DNA from: CALKGK01 sp964649515
GTDB taxonomy: Bacteria; Bacteroidota; Bacteroidia; Flavobacteriales_D; Sanyastnellaceae
DNA length: 64,000 bases
NCBI GenBank assembly: GCA_964649515.1
Contig: CAZYPV010000006.1
Span: 1 to 64,000 of the forward strand
Direction of reading: 5' to 3'
The position numbers and the translations under genes are program-made. The notes under the pieces were generated by a model. The model saw only the letters and a program-made list of their open reading frames with translations, did not search any database and had not been told where the DNA came from. Positions 26,155 to 35,375 of this stretch are shown here, piece after piece; position 1 is the stretch's first letter; the number at the start of each line of letters is the position of its first letter.

Positions 26155-27288
26155 GTGTTTTTCAGAGATATCATAGGTCAAGAACAAGTAAAGTCGTTTT
26201 TACTGAAACAGGTAGCAGACGATGAAGTGCCGCACGCACAGCTCTTCGCGGGTCCTGAAGGAGGTGGTAAATTGGCTTTGGCTCTGGCCTTCTCGAGATA
26301 CCTGCTCTGTCAAAACAGAGGGGAGAATGAGGCTTGCGGAACGTGTCCTTCTTGCGTCAAAGTAAATGCGCTTCAACATCCTGACCTTCACTTTTCCTTC
26401 CCCATTATCTCTTCTGGGAAATCTGGACAAAAAAACGTTTCAGACCTCCACCTTCCGGCTTGGCGAAACCGACTTTTGAGTAGTCCGTATTTCAGTACTG
26501 AGGATTGGAAAGAAGACTTGGTGGCCGAAAATAAGCAGCTCAATATTGGGGTTGATGAAGCGGAAAACATCGTCAGAAAACTCACCCTCGCGGCCTATGG
26601 TGGTTCTTACCGAATCATCATCATTTGGTTGCCAGAATACATGAATGTTCAAACGGCCAATAAACTGCTCAAACAAATTGAGGAGCCCGGACCAGGAACC
26701 GTTTTTCTGATGGTGTGCCATGATACTGAACAATTGCTCGCTACCATTTTATCTCGACTACAACTTCGAAAAGTGGCTCTTCCCAGCGAAGAAGAATTGA
26801 GTGCCTTTTTGGTTGAAAAGCATGGAGTGAGCGAAGAAAGAGCCAAAGAAGTTGCCCATTTTGTGGATGGAAATGTTAATGATGCCTACCGCTTGCTTTC
26901 CAGCAACACCTCGAATAACGAACACTTTGAGCAACTCATGCAATGGATGAGGGCCTGCTACTCCAACGATGCGCGCACCTTGGTTCCACTAGCAGAAAAA
27001 TTGCACAAGAGCGGACGAGAATCTGTGAAATCCTTTTTGGAGTATGTGTTGCACTTTTTTAGGCAGTGCATCGTGGCCAATTATGGTCGAGAGGAAATGA
27101 CCCGTTTAACGGAGGAGGAAGCTAAATTCGCATCTAAATTCGCGCCGTTCATCAATCATCTCAACGTGATAGAACTCACTGAAGTGATCGAAGCCGCCCA
27201 CAATGACGTAGCGCGAAACTGCTATGCACGCTTGGTCTTGCTGCACACTTCCTTCCAAGTTCACAAACTATTGCGCAGGGCTCAATAA
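26155..27288 (+). CDS. holB: DNA polymerase III delta' subunit
   Basis: Delta' is part of the clamp loader that opens and loads the sliding clamp. The 377-residue protein starts at GTG 26155 with FFRDIIGQEQVKSFLL. It has a Walker-A-like GPEGGGKLALAL near residue 40, a four-cysteine zinc module (CQNRGENEACGTCPSC), and the clamp-loader segments YRIIIIWLPEYMNVQTANKLLKQ-type and LLATILSRLQLRK (the SRC/SRx region). The gene is 23 bases after the receptor gene and 59 bases before ricT; the holB-ricT neighbourhood is also conserved in Firmicutes (holB-yaaT). Confidence 0.93.
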   Translation: MFFRDIIGQEQVKSFLLKQVADDEVPHAQLFAGPEGGGKLALALAFSRYLLCQNRGENEACGTCPSCVKVNALQHPDLHFSFPIISSGKSGQKNVSDLHLPAWRNRLLSSPYFSTEDWKEDLVAENKQLNIGVDEAENIVRKLTLAAYGGSYRIIIIWLPEYMNVQTANKLLKQIEEPGPGTVFLMVCHDTEQLLATILSRLQLRKVALPSEEELSAFLVEKHGVSEERAKEVAHFVDGNVNDAYRLLSSNTSNNEHFEQLMQWMRACYSNDARTLVPLAEKLHKSGRESVKSFLEYVLHFFRQCIVANYGREEMTRLTEEEAKFASKFAPFINHLNVIELTEVIEAAHNDVARNCYARLVLLHTSFQVHKLLRRAQ

Positions 27289-27305
27289 TCACCCAAGCTT
27301 TTTAC

Positions 27306-27335
27306 TAACTTTGTTTTGAGGGTGTACTATCACCC
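27306..27335 (+). promoter_or_regulatory. Promoter element and leader hairpin of ricT
   Basis: TAACTTTG (27306-27313) matches the Bacteroidota -7 consensus TAnnTTTG. No good -33 element lies at normal distance. About 7 bases downstream, GGGTG (27320-27324) and CACCC (27331-27335) can form a hairpin at or near the 5' end of the mRNA, 13 bases before the ricT start codon. Confidence 0.4.
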
Positions 27336-27347
27336 AAATCAACCACT

Positions 27348-28739
27348 ATGGGATGTGAAAGTTGTTCCAATAATGGCAGTGGACTGCCAAAAGGATGCAA
27401 AAACAACGGAGCCTGTGGAGTTAGCGGTTGCAATAAACTAGATGTCTTTGATTGGCTTTCAGGAATGGAACTTCCTGCAGGTCAAAAGCCATATGATATT
27501 GTTGAAGTGCGTTTCAAAAACGGACGGAAGTCTTTTTACAGAAACGTTGATCAACTCGAATTGCAAATAGGTGACGTGATTGCCGTGGAGTCTTCCCCAG
27601 GGCATGATGTCGGAATTGTCTCGCTTACCGGAGAATTGGTGAAAACCCAACTTCAGTTGAAGGGGGTGAAGGACAATCACGAGGTAAGAAAGGTATACCG
27701 CAAAGCGAAAGCAGAAGACGTTGAACGCTGGCAAGAAGCCAGAAAACGCGAAGAACCAAGCATGCAAGAAGCACGTAAAATTGCTTCAGAGCTCGGCCTT
27801 GAAATGAAGATTAGTGATATCGAATTTCAGGGTGATGGAGCCAAAGCTACGTTCTTTTACACCGCTGAAGATCGGGTAGATTTCAGAGAGCTGATTCGGA
27901 AGTATGCCGAGGCCTTTGGAGTGAGAATTGAAATGCGCCAAATAGGAATGCGTCAAGAAGCGGCCCGTTTGGGAGGGATAGGTTCTTGTGGTAGAGAATT
28001 GTGCTGTTCTACGTGGTTAACGGATTTCAGATCGGTTTCGACAAGCGCGGCACGCTATCAGCAGCTATCACTCAATCCACAGAAATTGGCCGGACAGTGC
28101 GGCAAACTCAAGTGCTGTCTCAATTTTGAGCTCGATCAGTACCTGGAAGCCGTGAAGAAATTTCCTTCAGGAAATACCAAGTTGAAAACCCAAGGCGGAA
28201 CCGCGTTTCATTTCAAAACGGACATCTTCAAGGGCATCATGTATTTTATACAGCAAGATCAGCCGGGAAGCTCACCCGTTGGAATTCCCGTTGAGCAGGT
28301 GAAGGAAATTTTGGCCATGAATGAGGCGGGTGAAAAACCAATGACCTTGATGGATTTTATGGTGGAAGAGATCGTGGAGAAAGAAGAGGTGTACACCAAT
28401 GTTGTTGGGCAAGACAGCCTTACGCGTTTCGACCAAAAGAGAGGCCGACGGAGGAAACCAAGCAAAGGAAGAGGACCCAAACGAGGTGCAAACCGACCAG
28501 AAGCCAAGCAAGAAACGCCCGGCGAAAAACCGAAATCTGCTCGTCCGAAACGGAAAAAACGTCCGGCAAACAAAAGAAACCAAACAGGAACAGAAAACGC
28601 TGCAAACAAGAATCCACAAGCACAAGGAGGAAAGCCTGCAGGAAATGATGCTCCGGCAAAAAAGAAGAGAAGACCACAACGCCGAAAGCCCAAAGGACAA
28701 GATGGAGCAAAAGGCGGAGGTAAACCCAGTTCAGAATGA
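27348..28739 (+). CDS. ricT: RicT/PSP1-domain protein
   Basis: The 463-residue protein contains the PSP1 domain (about 35-330) of the RicT/YaaT family, whose members bind iron-sulfur clusters with RicA and RicF and affect RNA processing in Bacillus. Conserved cysteines are in GSCGRELCCSTW and GQCGKLKCCLNF. Two additions are visible: five cysteines in the first 28 residues (C3, C6, C17, C23, C28), and a tail from about residue 365 that is almost entirely lysine, arginine, proline, alanine and glycine, which could bind nucleic acid. The stop overlaps the gldH start (ATGA, 28736-28739). The role in this phylum is not established. Confidence 0.9.
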   Translation: MGCESCSNNGSGLPKGCKNNGACGVSGCNKLDVFDWLSGMELPAGQKPYDIVEVRFKNGRKSFYRNVDQLELQIGDVIAVESSPGHDVGIVSLTGELVKTQLQLKGVKDNHEVRKVYRKAKAEDVERWQEARKREEPSMQEARKIASELGLEMKISDIEFQGDGAKATFFYTAEDRVDFRELIRKYAEAFGVRIEMRQIGMRQEAARLGGIGSCGRELCCSTWLTDFRSVSTSAARYQQLSLNPQKLAGQCGKLKCCLNFELDQYLEAVKKFPSGNTKLKTQGGTAFHFKTDIFKGIMYFIQQDQPGSSPVGIPVEQVKEILAMNEAGEKPMTLMDFMVEEIVEKEEVYTNVVGQDSLTRFDQKRGRRRKPSKGRGPKRGANRPEAKQETPGEKPKSARPKRKKRPANKRNQTGTENAANKNPQAQGGKPAGNDAPAKKKRRPQRRKPKGQDGAKGGGKPSSE

Positions 28740-29197
28740 GAAAAAACCTGAAACTAGCTTTGGCTTTCTTTGCGATCTCACTACTGGTGGCTTGCAAAGA
28801 AGATCATGTGTTTTTTAAGAATTACACCTTCGAAGACCGTGTTTGGACCACTGCTAACGAAAAGGAGTTTCGGTTCGATATTCAAGATACGATAACGAGA
28901 AATGATTTTTACATCCATCTCAGGAACGATGGAGATTATCCTTATCGCAACCTCTTTCTCTTTGTGGAACTGCAATTCCCCAACGGAAAGAAGGCCATTG
29001 ATACCTTGGAGTGCCCGCTAGCCTCACCTTCTGGAGAATGGTATGGAAAAGGCCTCGGAGATGTGGTGGACCACAAAATCGCTTACAAAAGAGACGTTAT
29101 CTTCCCCATTGCGGGTGAATACCGGTTGAACGTGCGCCAAGCCATGAGAGAAGATACATTGAGAGGTTTGTATGATCTTGGCTTCAGCATCGAATAG
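28736..29197 (+). CDS. gldH: Gliding motility lipoprotein GldH
   Basis: The 153-residue lipoprotein has a signal sequence ending in the lipobox LLVAC with cysteine at residue 20, and the GldH pattern FEDRVWTTANEKEFRFDIQ, NLFLFVELQFPNG and DTLECPLASPSGEWYGKGLGD. GldH is required for gliding in Flavobacterium johnsoniae, and its family also occurs in non-gliding Bacteroidota. It is translationally coupled to ricT (ATGA overlap). LspA (12684-13346) would process it. A bidirectional terminator follows. Confidence 0.93.
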   Translation: MRKNLKLALAFFAISLLVACKEDHVFFKNYTFEDRVWTTANEKEFRFDIQDTITRNDFYIHLRNDGDYPYRNLFLFVELQFPNGKKAIDTLECPLASPSGEWYGKGLGDVVDHKIAYKRDVIFPIAGEYRLNVRQAMREDTLRGLYDLGFSIE

Positions 29198-29224
29198 TGC
29201 CGGAGAACATGCTCCTAATGAAAT

Positions 29225-29263
29225 AAAAAAAGCCAGATTTCCTGAATGGGAATCTGGCTTTTT
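29225..29263. terminator. Bidirectional terminator between gldH and the PLD-domain gene
   Basis: AAAAAGCCAGATTTCC and GGGAATCTGGCTTTTT form a 16-base-pair stem with one G-U pair and a short TGAAT loop. T runs are present on both strands. Confidence 0.92.
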
Positions 29264-29282
29264 AGATCAATACCGTGTGGTT

Positions 29283-31472
29283 TTACTTCAACAAAACCTT
29301 TGCGCTTTTAATACCTGTAGTGCTTTCAACACTCAAGATGTACATGCCGCGGGCAAACGAGGCCGTTTCAATTTGCATGAACGGACTGTTCATTCTCCAC
29401 TGGCCAAGCACTTTACCGTTCAAATCAAGCAAGCGAACGAACATGTTTTCTTGTACATTGGCGTTCAATTCCAAGTTCAAAGTAGTTGCCGCTGGGTTGG
29501 GATAGATCTTGAGATCAACACCCTCCGCGATTTCCTCAATGTTGGTGGTTACTTCGTCCAAACGCTTTTTATATTCTTGGTAGAATAAATTCGCAATACG
29601 CGCATCGTGAATGATCAAAGTGTTTTCATCGTTCACGTTTTCTGCAGAAGAAGACCAGTTGTGAGAACCGGTGATGACTGTTGGGTCAGACGCTACCTGT
29701 GAGTGGTCGATGATGCAATACTTGTGGTGAATGGTATTTGGAACGCCCGAGTGAGAATATACAGGAACGTTTCCAGCATTTAAGGTTTCAAATTCAGACC
29801 CTTGATTTTCTGCTTGCTCCATGATGCCATTCATGTTTACAAAGATGCTGTTCACTTCCAACATGGCTTCCGCAATTTCATCCCGGGTAAAGGCGAGTAG
29901 GGCGAAGTGTAAGTCGTAATCGGTTTCCAAAACAGCATCGCGAATGGCGTTGGTTGTTCCATCTGTTGGAGAGAAAACCAATTCCACCGGCGATCCGCCA
30001 ATGATGAACTTACGCGGAGTGTTGACACTTTTAGCCGCACCAAATTTGCTGTTGGCCGGATCGGGCATCGCTCCTTCAGAACCCCACATTTCGTTGAATT
30101 CAATGGTGTAGGCTTTGGCCAAAGACTCATCTTGAATCACTACCAAGTTGTTGTAATCGGTGGTAAGATTGGCTGCAGTCCAATTGGTTGATCCTGTCAA
30201 TACTTGCGCGAGATCAGTGTATTCAGCATCAGCAATCAAAAATTTGTTGTGCATGCCTGAACCTTCATCGTCTGTTCTCAACAAAACAGGAATGTTATCG
30301 TTGAAGTCGTCAAGTCCGATGTTCGCATTGGTTCCTTGAGCGATGTAACGAATTTGAACTCCATTGTCATAAGCGGTATTGATGGCGCTTTCGATGAGAT
30401 CGTTGTTGATGTTGTAAACAGCGATATCTAAGGTGTGTTGTGCACGAGTGATGTATGCCGCGATGGTGTCGTTCATGTCAAAACCAAGCGAGATGGCTTC
30501 TTCTTCAGTAGCTACCGAGGTATCCACACTTCCGGTGAAGTAAGCGAGAATTTCTCCTGATGATAGGGAGACGGTGGCAAAAGGAAGAATGCTCGATGAG
30601 GTGGTTTCGCCATTCAAGTTAGAGGATACTTGAACGTAATAAATGGTTCCAGGCTCCAAATTGGTCAAACTTACCGTGTGATCCGAGGTCAATGTCGCAT
30701 CGTAGATTTCGTCTCCGAGGTCGGGAGTGGTTCCGAACTCAACAAATGAATCTCCAGCAGCATCTGTGGTCCACGAAAGATCAAAACTGTTTGTGGTGAT
30801 GTTGTCCTGGTCTACGGTTGAAGAGATGCAGATGCTTTGAAGGGCTTCAAAATCGTCAGAATTTCTCAAAAGCAACTGGTAACCGCCAAATCCGTCAAAA
30901 CTAAACTGCGAGGCCACTCCGGTGATGTTGGCATCACAAGAGGTTAAGATTTCTCCCACCAAGGCATTGCTCGTTCTGAAGTAAGCTACTCCTTCTTCAC
31001 CACTTGCGGTAAAATTGTAAGTGGAGTTACCTTGAATTACTTGTCCGCCAGCAGCAAAAACAGCAGCATTGATGCGCACCAATTGACCTTCGAGGTCTTC
31101 ATTCATTTGCGATGGCGTAATCACTACGGGCTCGGGTAAGGCATTACCGGTGCTGTTGATGGTGACCTCAGAGAGATCAGGACCCACTTCAAGCAAACCG
31201 TTAAATTCAGTGATCAAACCGGTAACAGTGATTTCATCGCCGGGCATGGGCTCGGTGAATCCGTCCCAGTTTTGACCAGGATAGATGGCAATTCCAGCAG
31301 ATGCATCTTGGATGTATCGCACAGAACCTAAGCTACCGTCATTGGTAACGATTCCGGTTACGGTAACTTCTTGTCCAATGCTGTAGTTGGTTCGAGCATC
31401 GAGAATGTCGCTTTGAGCCAATACACAGAGGTTGGCCATGAAAGCAAGTACAATTAAACTGATTTTTTTCAT
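29283..31472 (-). CDS. Secreted OB-fold/FN3/phospholipase-D-like protein, T9SS cargo
   Basis: The 729-residue exported protein has a signal peptide (MKKISLIVLAFMANLCVLAQ), an OB-fold region (about 22-215) of the DUF5689/YhcR type with GQEVTVTGIVTND and GDEITVTGLITEFNG, an FN3-like domain (about 220-310), and a PLD-type catalytic part with two HKD motifs, MHNKFLIADAE near 406 and HHKYCIIDHS near 582, each followed by GSTNW or GSHNW. The last roughly 80 residues are a type A sorting domain ending in KSAKVLLK. PLD enzymes hydrolyse phosphodiesters; with an OB-fold, an extracellular nuclease is more likely than a lipase, but this is inferred. It follows the TonB receptor gene after 12 bases and must share its transcript. 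Confidence 0.9.
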   Translation of the reverse strand: MKKISLIVLAFMANLCVLAQSDILDARTNYSIGQEVTVTGIVTNDGSLGSVRYIQDASAGIAIYPGQNWDGFTEPMPGDEITVTGLITEFNGLLEVGPDLSEVTINSTGNALPEPVVITPSQMNEDLEGQLVRINAAVFAAGGQVIQGNSTYNFTASGEEGVAYFRTSNALVGEILTSCDANITGVASQFSFDGFGGYQLLLRNSDDFEALQSICISSTVDQDNITTNSFDLSWTTDAAGDSFVEFGTTPDLGDEIYDATLTSDHTVSLTNLEPGTIYYVQVSSNLNGETTSSSILPFATVSLSSGEILAYFTGSVDTSVATEEEAISLGFDMNDTIAAYITRAQHTLDIAVYNINNDLIESAINTAYDNGVQIRYIAQGTNANIGLDDFNDNIPVLLRTDDEGSGMHNKFLIADAEYTDLAQVLTGSTNWTAANLTTDYNNLVVIQDESLAKAYTIEFNEMWGSEGAMPDPANSKFGAAKSVNTPRKFIIGGSPVELVFSPTDGTTNAIRDAVLETDYDLHFALLAFTRDEIAEAMLEVNSIFVNMNGIMEQAENQGSEFETLNAGNVPVYSHSGVPNTIHHKYCIIDHSQVASDPTVITGSHNWSSSAENVNDENTLIIHDARIANLFYQEYKKRLDEVTTNIEEIAEGVDLKIYPNPAATTLNLELNANVQENMFVRLLDLNGKVLGQWRMNSPFMQIETASFARGMYILSVESTTGIKSAKVLLK

Positions 31473-31484
31473 CGTTGTTTTTTG

Positions 31485-34361
31485 TTAGAAACGAACCCTC
31501 ACAGAGAAGTTCATTCGGGCACCTTGACCCATGTAAACACTGGCTGAGCTAGCGTCAAAATTGTTTTGTCTAAAGCTGTAGCGATCGTTTGCGTTTCGGT
31601 AAAATGGAAGCGCGTTAACGTCGTTGTTTTGTGCGTTGATAATATAGATGGTATTGAGGGCGTTGAAAACACTCAAACGGAAATCAATCTTGGATTCCTT
31701 CAAATCAAAACCATATCCGGCATGAATGTCGAGGAGTCCATATGCAGGAATTCTCCATGATTGACGTCCTTCATTTTCATCAAATAAAGAGAAGGGATCG
31801 AAATCGGCATAGAACTTATCAAAGAAGGTAAATCTCGGCTTGATGTAGAATCCTTTTTTGGCATACTTCACGGCAAGACTGTACTGAAACTGCGGAGCAT
31901 CTCCAACATAAACGCCAGCTGCATTGTAGGAAATCGTTTCAGGATCACCGGTATTGGGATTCAAGTAAGGAAGGTTGGTTTCCTGGTCGATGAGCACCAA
32001 GCTGTCTTCACTACTGGTCCATTTCCAATCACCCAAAGAAACATATCCCTCTATGGACCATACATTTGAAAATTTGTAAGCGGCATCTACTTCCAATCCT
32101 TGGTGAAGTGCACTCATGGCATTCACGTTGGCGCGAACACGCTCTCCACTTGGAAGCTCAATGCTCAACAGCTCGTCCAAAGGTCGGTTATTCCAAATGG
32201 TGTAATAACCGTTCACATTTAAAGTGAATGGATAACGAGAATACTTGTACCCCAACTCCAAAGAGGTCACTTCTTCATTTTCAACGTTCTGAACAAACTT
32301 GTTGTCAAAGCCAATCACGTTTCTCGATACGGGAGTTCTGTTCAAGTGACCCGCATTCATGAAAACGTTCGACCATTCCGAAAGTTTGTAAGCTCCACCC
32401 GCTTTCACGGTAAATCCTGGAATCCACTTCCACCCCGATTCTTTATCGGCTCCGGTTCTTTCCGTGTCTTCTGGTTCAATAAAGTTGTCAATTCGGTTGT
32501 ATCCTTGGTAAACTGCACTTACATTCAAAAAGGCGTTCCACAAGGTGGCTTTGTATTCTGCCAATCCGAAAAGACCACCCCAATTCACAAACACTTCATT
32601 ATCATAATCGATTCGGTCTCCCACTCGTTTCATGGGGTCTTCGCCTTCAGGGAAGTTGTTGGGAATGTAGTAATCGCCTCCCAAAAGGTCATACACTTCA
32701 GCATAATGCTGGGCCTTGTAAGTTCTAAAGTCAACCCCACCGCTTACCGAAAGTTTTTCCGACTGCTCCCATTTGAAGGTTGAAAGGAGTCCCAACCACT
32801 GATGATTGTTGAAGCCCTTACGCAAAATCCAACCTGATTTTCTTTCGGTTTCAGAATACAAGGGATCAATGGAGGATACAGAAGTGGTGTTGGCGTTGAA
32901 GAAACGTTGAAAATCTACCTGACCGTTTTGGTCGTAGTCGCCCAATCCAAGTCCGGGTGCTAGTGCAGTTCCCCCTCCGCGTCCATAAGAAGCATAGGCC
33001 ATGTTTGATACAAAAAACTTATCGCTAACTCTCCAGCTATGGCGTAGCGAGAACAAGGGTTTGTGGTAACGATTCTGTCTTTCGTTGAGTTGTTCTCCGT
33101 TCAATTCTCCCCAGTGGATGTTGTATCTCAAACCGCGTTGAATCACGTCACTGGTATCGATGAAGCTGGTTTGATTCATCACGTTCATGAAGTCTTGCTC
33201 CGAGTTGAAACCGTACACGTTATTCAAGGAGTCAATCAAAATGTCTTGTGTAAAGCCAACGAGCTGTCCATCCACCACTACTGGTGCGTTTGGACCGTTG
33301 GAAATGGCTCTGTGCTCTTGGCTGTAATTCATCAAACGAGCATATTCAGCGTCGCTACCGTCAAAAAGCGAACGAGCATAGTCTTTATCGTGGGTAACGA
33401 TTCGTTGCTGGTAAGCCCTGGTGTTGTTGAGGGAAGGAGCACCCATGGCGCTAAAGCTCAAAACATGATTTCCAAGTTCTTTCTGAATTTTACCGTAGTA
33501 AAAGAAGGCTTCAGAGCCCGTATTGGTGATGAATCCATTGTCTCGTTTGTAAGATCCTGCAAAGGTGAATCCCCATCCTCCTTTGAGTCTTCCTGTGGTG
33601 TGACCTAAAGTGGTTCTCAAGAATCCGTTTGAACCCACTTCTTGTTTCACAGAGGTTTGTTTTTTTGCGTCGATACCTTGAGTAACTACGTTTACCGTTC
33701 CCCCAATTGCAGGAAGGGCTAATTTTGAAGCACCAAGTCCACGTTGTACTTGCATGGTTTGGGTAACGAGGTCAAGACCAAACCAGTTGTTCCAAAATAC
33801 ACCACCGGTTTCCATATCGTTTACGGGAATACCGTCAATCATTACCGAAACGTTCCGCTGTTTGAAACCACGAATGGAGATGGACGGACCGTTATCGTCA
33901 GATCCCTCCATGGTAGCATACACACCTGGTGTACTGTTGAGGATCATCGGGATGGGTTGGGAACCCAATTCTTCTTGGATTTGTATGGGTTTGATGTCGG
34001 AAACAGCAATGGGCGTTTCTCGATCCACAATCAAATCCGTTACAACTTCTGCCGCTTGAAGCAAAACACCAGAGAGTTTAATGTCCAATTGCTGAGATGG
34101 GCTGTTCACCTCAATGGTCTTTTCGATGGGGGTGTAACCAACGTAACTGGCCTTCACAGTATATGTGCCGTAAGGAAGTTCGATGCTGTAATTTCCATCA
34201 AAGTCACTCAAAACACCTTTTTCGCCAAAAAGAATGGTTGCTTGAATGAGGGTCTCGCTAGTACCTGCATCTTTAATGGTTCCAAAAACTTTACCCGTTT
34301 TTTGTGCTTGGGCCGAAACCACCAATGCAAGAGTGCAAAGAATAAAGAGAAGTCGTTTCAT
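31485..34361 (-). CDS. TonB-dependent receptor coupled to the PLD-like protein
   Basis: The 958-residue outer-membrane receptor starts at ATG 34361 (MKRLLFILCTLALVVSAQAQ, signal peptide); an in-frame ATG at 34385 would lie inside a terminator loop. A carboxypeptidase-D-like domain (about 25-105) with KASYVGYTPIEKTIEV precedes the plug (about 110-235) with ISIRGFKQRNVSVMIDGIPV and VQRGLGASKLALPAIGGTVN. The barrel ends in RMNFSVRVRF with the C-terminal phenylalanine. It sits between a lamin-tail-domain gene and a secreted PLD-like gene, which suggests uptake of the products of a phosphodiesterase. Substrate is not shown by the sequence. Confidence 0.92.
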   Translation of the reverse strand: MKRLLFILCTLALVVSAQAQKTGKVFGTIKDAGTSETLIQATILFGEKGVLSDFDGNYSIELPYGTYTVKASYVGYTPIEKTIEVNSPSQQLDIKLSGVLLQAAEVVTDLIVDRETPIAVSDIKPIQIQEELGSQPIPMILNSTPGVYATMEGSDDNGPSISIRGFKQRNVSVMIDGIPVNDMETGGVFWNNWFGLDLVTQTMQVQRGLGASKLALPAIGGTVNVVTQGIDAKKQTSVKQEVGSNGFLRTTLGHTTGRLKGGWGFTFAGSYKRDNGFITNTGSEAFFYYGKIQKELGNHVLSFSAMGAPSLNNTRAYQQRIVTHDKDYARSLFDGSDAEYARLMNYSQEHRAISNGPNAPVVVDGQLVGFTQDILIDSLNNVYGFNSEQDFMNVMNQTSFIDTSDVIQRGLRYNIHWGELNGEQLNERQNRYHKPLFSLRHSWRVSDKFFVSNMAYASYGRGGGTALAPGLGLGDYDQNGQVDFQRFFNANTTSVSSIDPLYSETERKSGWILRKGFNNHQWLGLLSTFKWEQSEKLSVSGGVDFRTYKAQHYAEVYDLLGGDYYIPNNFPEGEDPMKRVGDRIDYDNEVFVNWGGLFGLAEYKATLWNAFLNVSAVYQGYNRIDNFIEPEDTERTGADKESGWKWIPGFTVKAGGAYKLSEWSNVFMNAGHLNRTPVSRNVIGFDNKFVQNVENEEVTSLELGYKYSRYPFTLNVNGYYTIWNNRPLDELLSIELPSGERVRANVNAMSALHQGLEVDAAYKFSNVWSIEGYVSLGDWKWTSSEDSLVLIDQETNLPYLNPNTGDPETISYNAAGVYVGDAPQFQYSLAVKYAKKGFYIKPRFTFFDKFYADFDPFSLFDENEGRQSWRIPAYGLLDIHAGYGFDLKESKIDFRLSVFNALNTIYIINAQNNDVNALPFYRNANDRYSFRQNNFDASSASVYMGQGARMNFSVRVRF

Positions 34362-34368
34362 GATATGG

Positions 34369-34397
34369 AAAAAAAGGCCGTTCAATGCTGAACGGCC
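34369..34397 (-). terminator. Terminator or attenuator between the LTD gene and the TonB receptor
   Basis: On the minus strand GGCCGTTCA, loop GCAT, TGAACGGCC is followed by seven T, and the receptor start codon lies only 7 bases after the T run. It must end most LTD transcripts. Read-through or a promoter inside the LTD gene is needed to express the receptor. Confidence 0.88.
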
Positions 34398-34419
34398 TAT
34401 ATTATAATTGCTTTTATGC

Positions 34420-35358
34420 TTATTGAATCACTACTCGTTGTGAGAAAGTAGCATTGTTGTCAAGATAAACGTTCACAATGTACATTCCTTTTGGAAGCTC
34501 AGCTACGTCAACAGCATGACGCTTGATGCTGCTGCTGGTGTTTGATTCAACAACGCGTTGACCATTTTGAGCGTAGATTTCAACACGAGTGATGTTGAAG
34601 TTCGCATCAATGTTCAAAACGCCATTGTTCACTGGGTTTGGGTACATTTCCAATTCAATTGGAGTTTGCTCAACCACGTTGTTAGGATCAACTGCGTTAG
34701 GGTCACATGAACATGCGTGTGTTCCCAATCCGTCCCAAGTGTTGCTTGGAAGAGAATCCCACTGAGTCAATGCGTAAAACGTTACCGGTACTTGAATGTC
34801 TCCAGCGGTAATGTTGAATTTTCTTCTCAATGTCTTGTTGGCAGTCAAGAAAGTTCCACCGTCTTCTGAAGTGTATCCTGTTGCTTCGTTGTCAGTCCAA
34901 GCAGAACCTGGATCTTCACCTGGCTTACCGAACATGTCGATGGGCTGACCATCCTTCACGAAAACCAAGGCATCGTCACCATTCATATAAGTAGGTGCTG
35001 GGTATGGATTGTCCAATTGGTTAGCGTAGATCTGCATCAAAGGATCAACTGCTGGAGAAATGCTTCCACCACCAAGATCTACATCTTCGGTTTGGCCGTT
35101 TACCACAACCCAAGTTCCGTAAGCAGGAATGGTTCCTACCAAGTTCACTTCATCAGACACCGCGTTTGCGCCATTTGACCAACGTTGAAGAACGTAAGGA
35201 CCAAGGTCGATAGGGGCATCGGTTGGGTTGTAAATCTCGAAACCTTTGTTGTTTCCTGAACCTTCACAGTATTCAGAAATAAAAAGTTCGTTGCAACCTT
35301 GAGAGATCACGTGTTGTCCTATAAGAACAAAAGCAATAAGAGGTAAAAGTGTTTTCAT
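34420..35358 (-). CDS. Secreted lamin-tail-domain protein, T9SS cargo
   Basis: The 312-residue protein has a signal peptide (MKTLLPLIAFVLIGQHVISQ), one lamin-tail domain (about 22-175) with LFISEYCEGSGNNKGFEIYN and IDLGPYVLQRWSNG, a cysteine pair (HACSCDPNAVD) and a type A sorting domain (about 230-312; MYPNPVNNGVLNIDANF, GMYIVNVYLD). This form of lamin-tail domain is commonly found at the N-terminus of secreted ExeM-like nucleases, but no nuclease domain is present here. The gene is first in the LTD, receptor, PLD order and has its own promoter element and terminator. Confidence 0.9.
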   Translation of the reverse strand: MKTLLPLIAFVLIGQHVISQGCNELFISEYCEGSGNNKGFEIYNPTDAPIDLGPYVLQRWSNGANAVSDEVNLVGTIPAYGTWVVVNGQTEDVDLGGGSISPAVDPLMQIYANQLDNPYPAPTYMNGDDALVFVKDGQPIDMFGKPGEDPGSAWTDNEATGYTSEDGGTFLTANKTLRRKFNITAGDIQVPVTFYALTQWDSLPSNTWDGLGTHACSCDPNAVDPNNVVEQTPIELEMYPNPVNNGVLNIDANFNITRVEIYAQNGQRVVESNTSSSIKRHAVDVAELPKGMYIVNVYLDNNATFSQRVVIQ

Positions 35359-35375
35359 CTTTTAGAAATTTTTTA

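Noticed and set aside
28259..28818. Several overlapping open frames on both strands at the end of ricT
   Set aside because: They arise from the low-complexity Lys/Arg/Pro/Gly codons of the RicT tail.
34362..34385. Upstream ATG for the TonB receptor (MNGLFFHI extension)
   Set aside because: This start lies in the terminator loop and would put residues before a complete signal peptide that begins at 34361.
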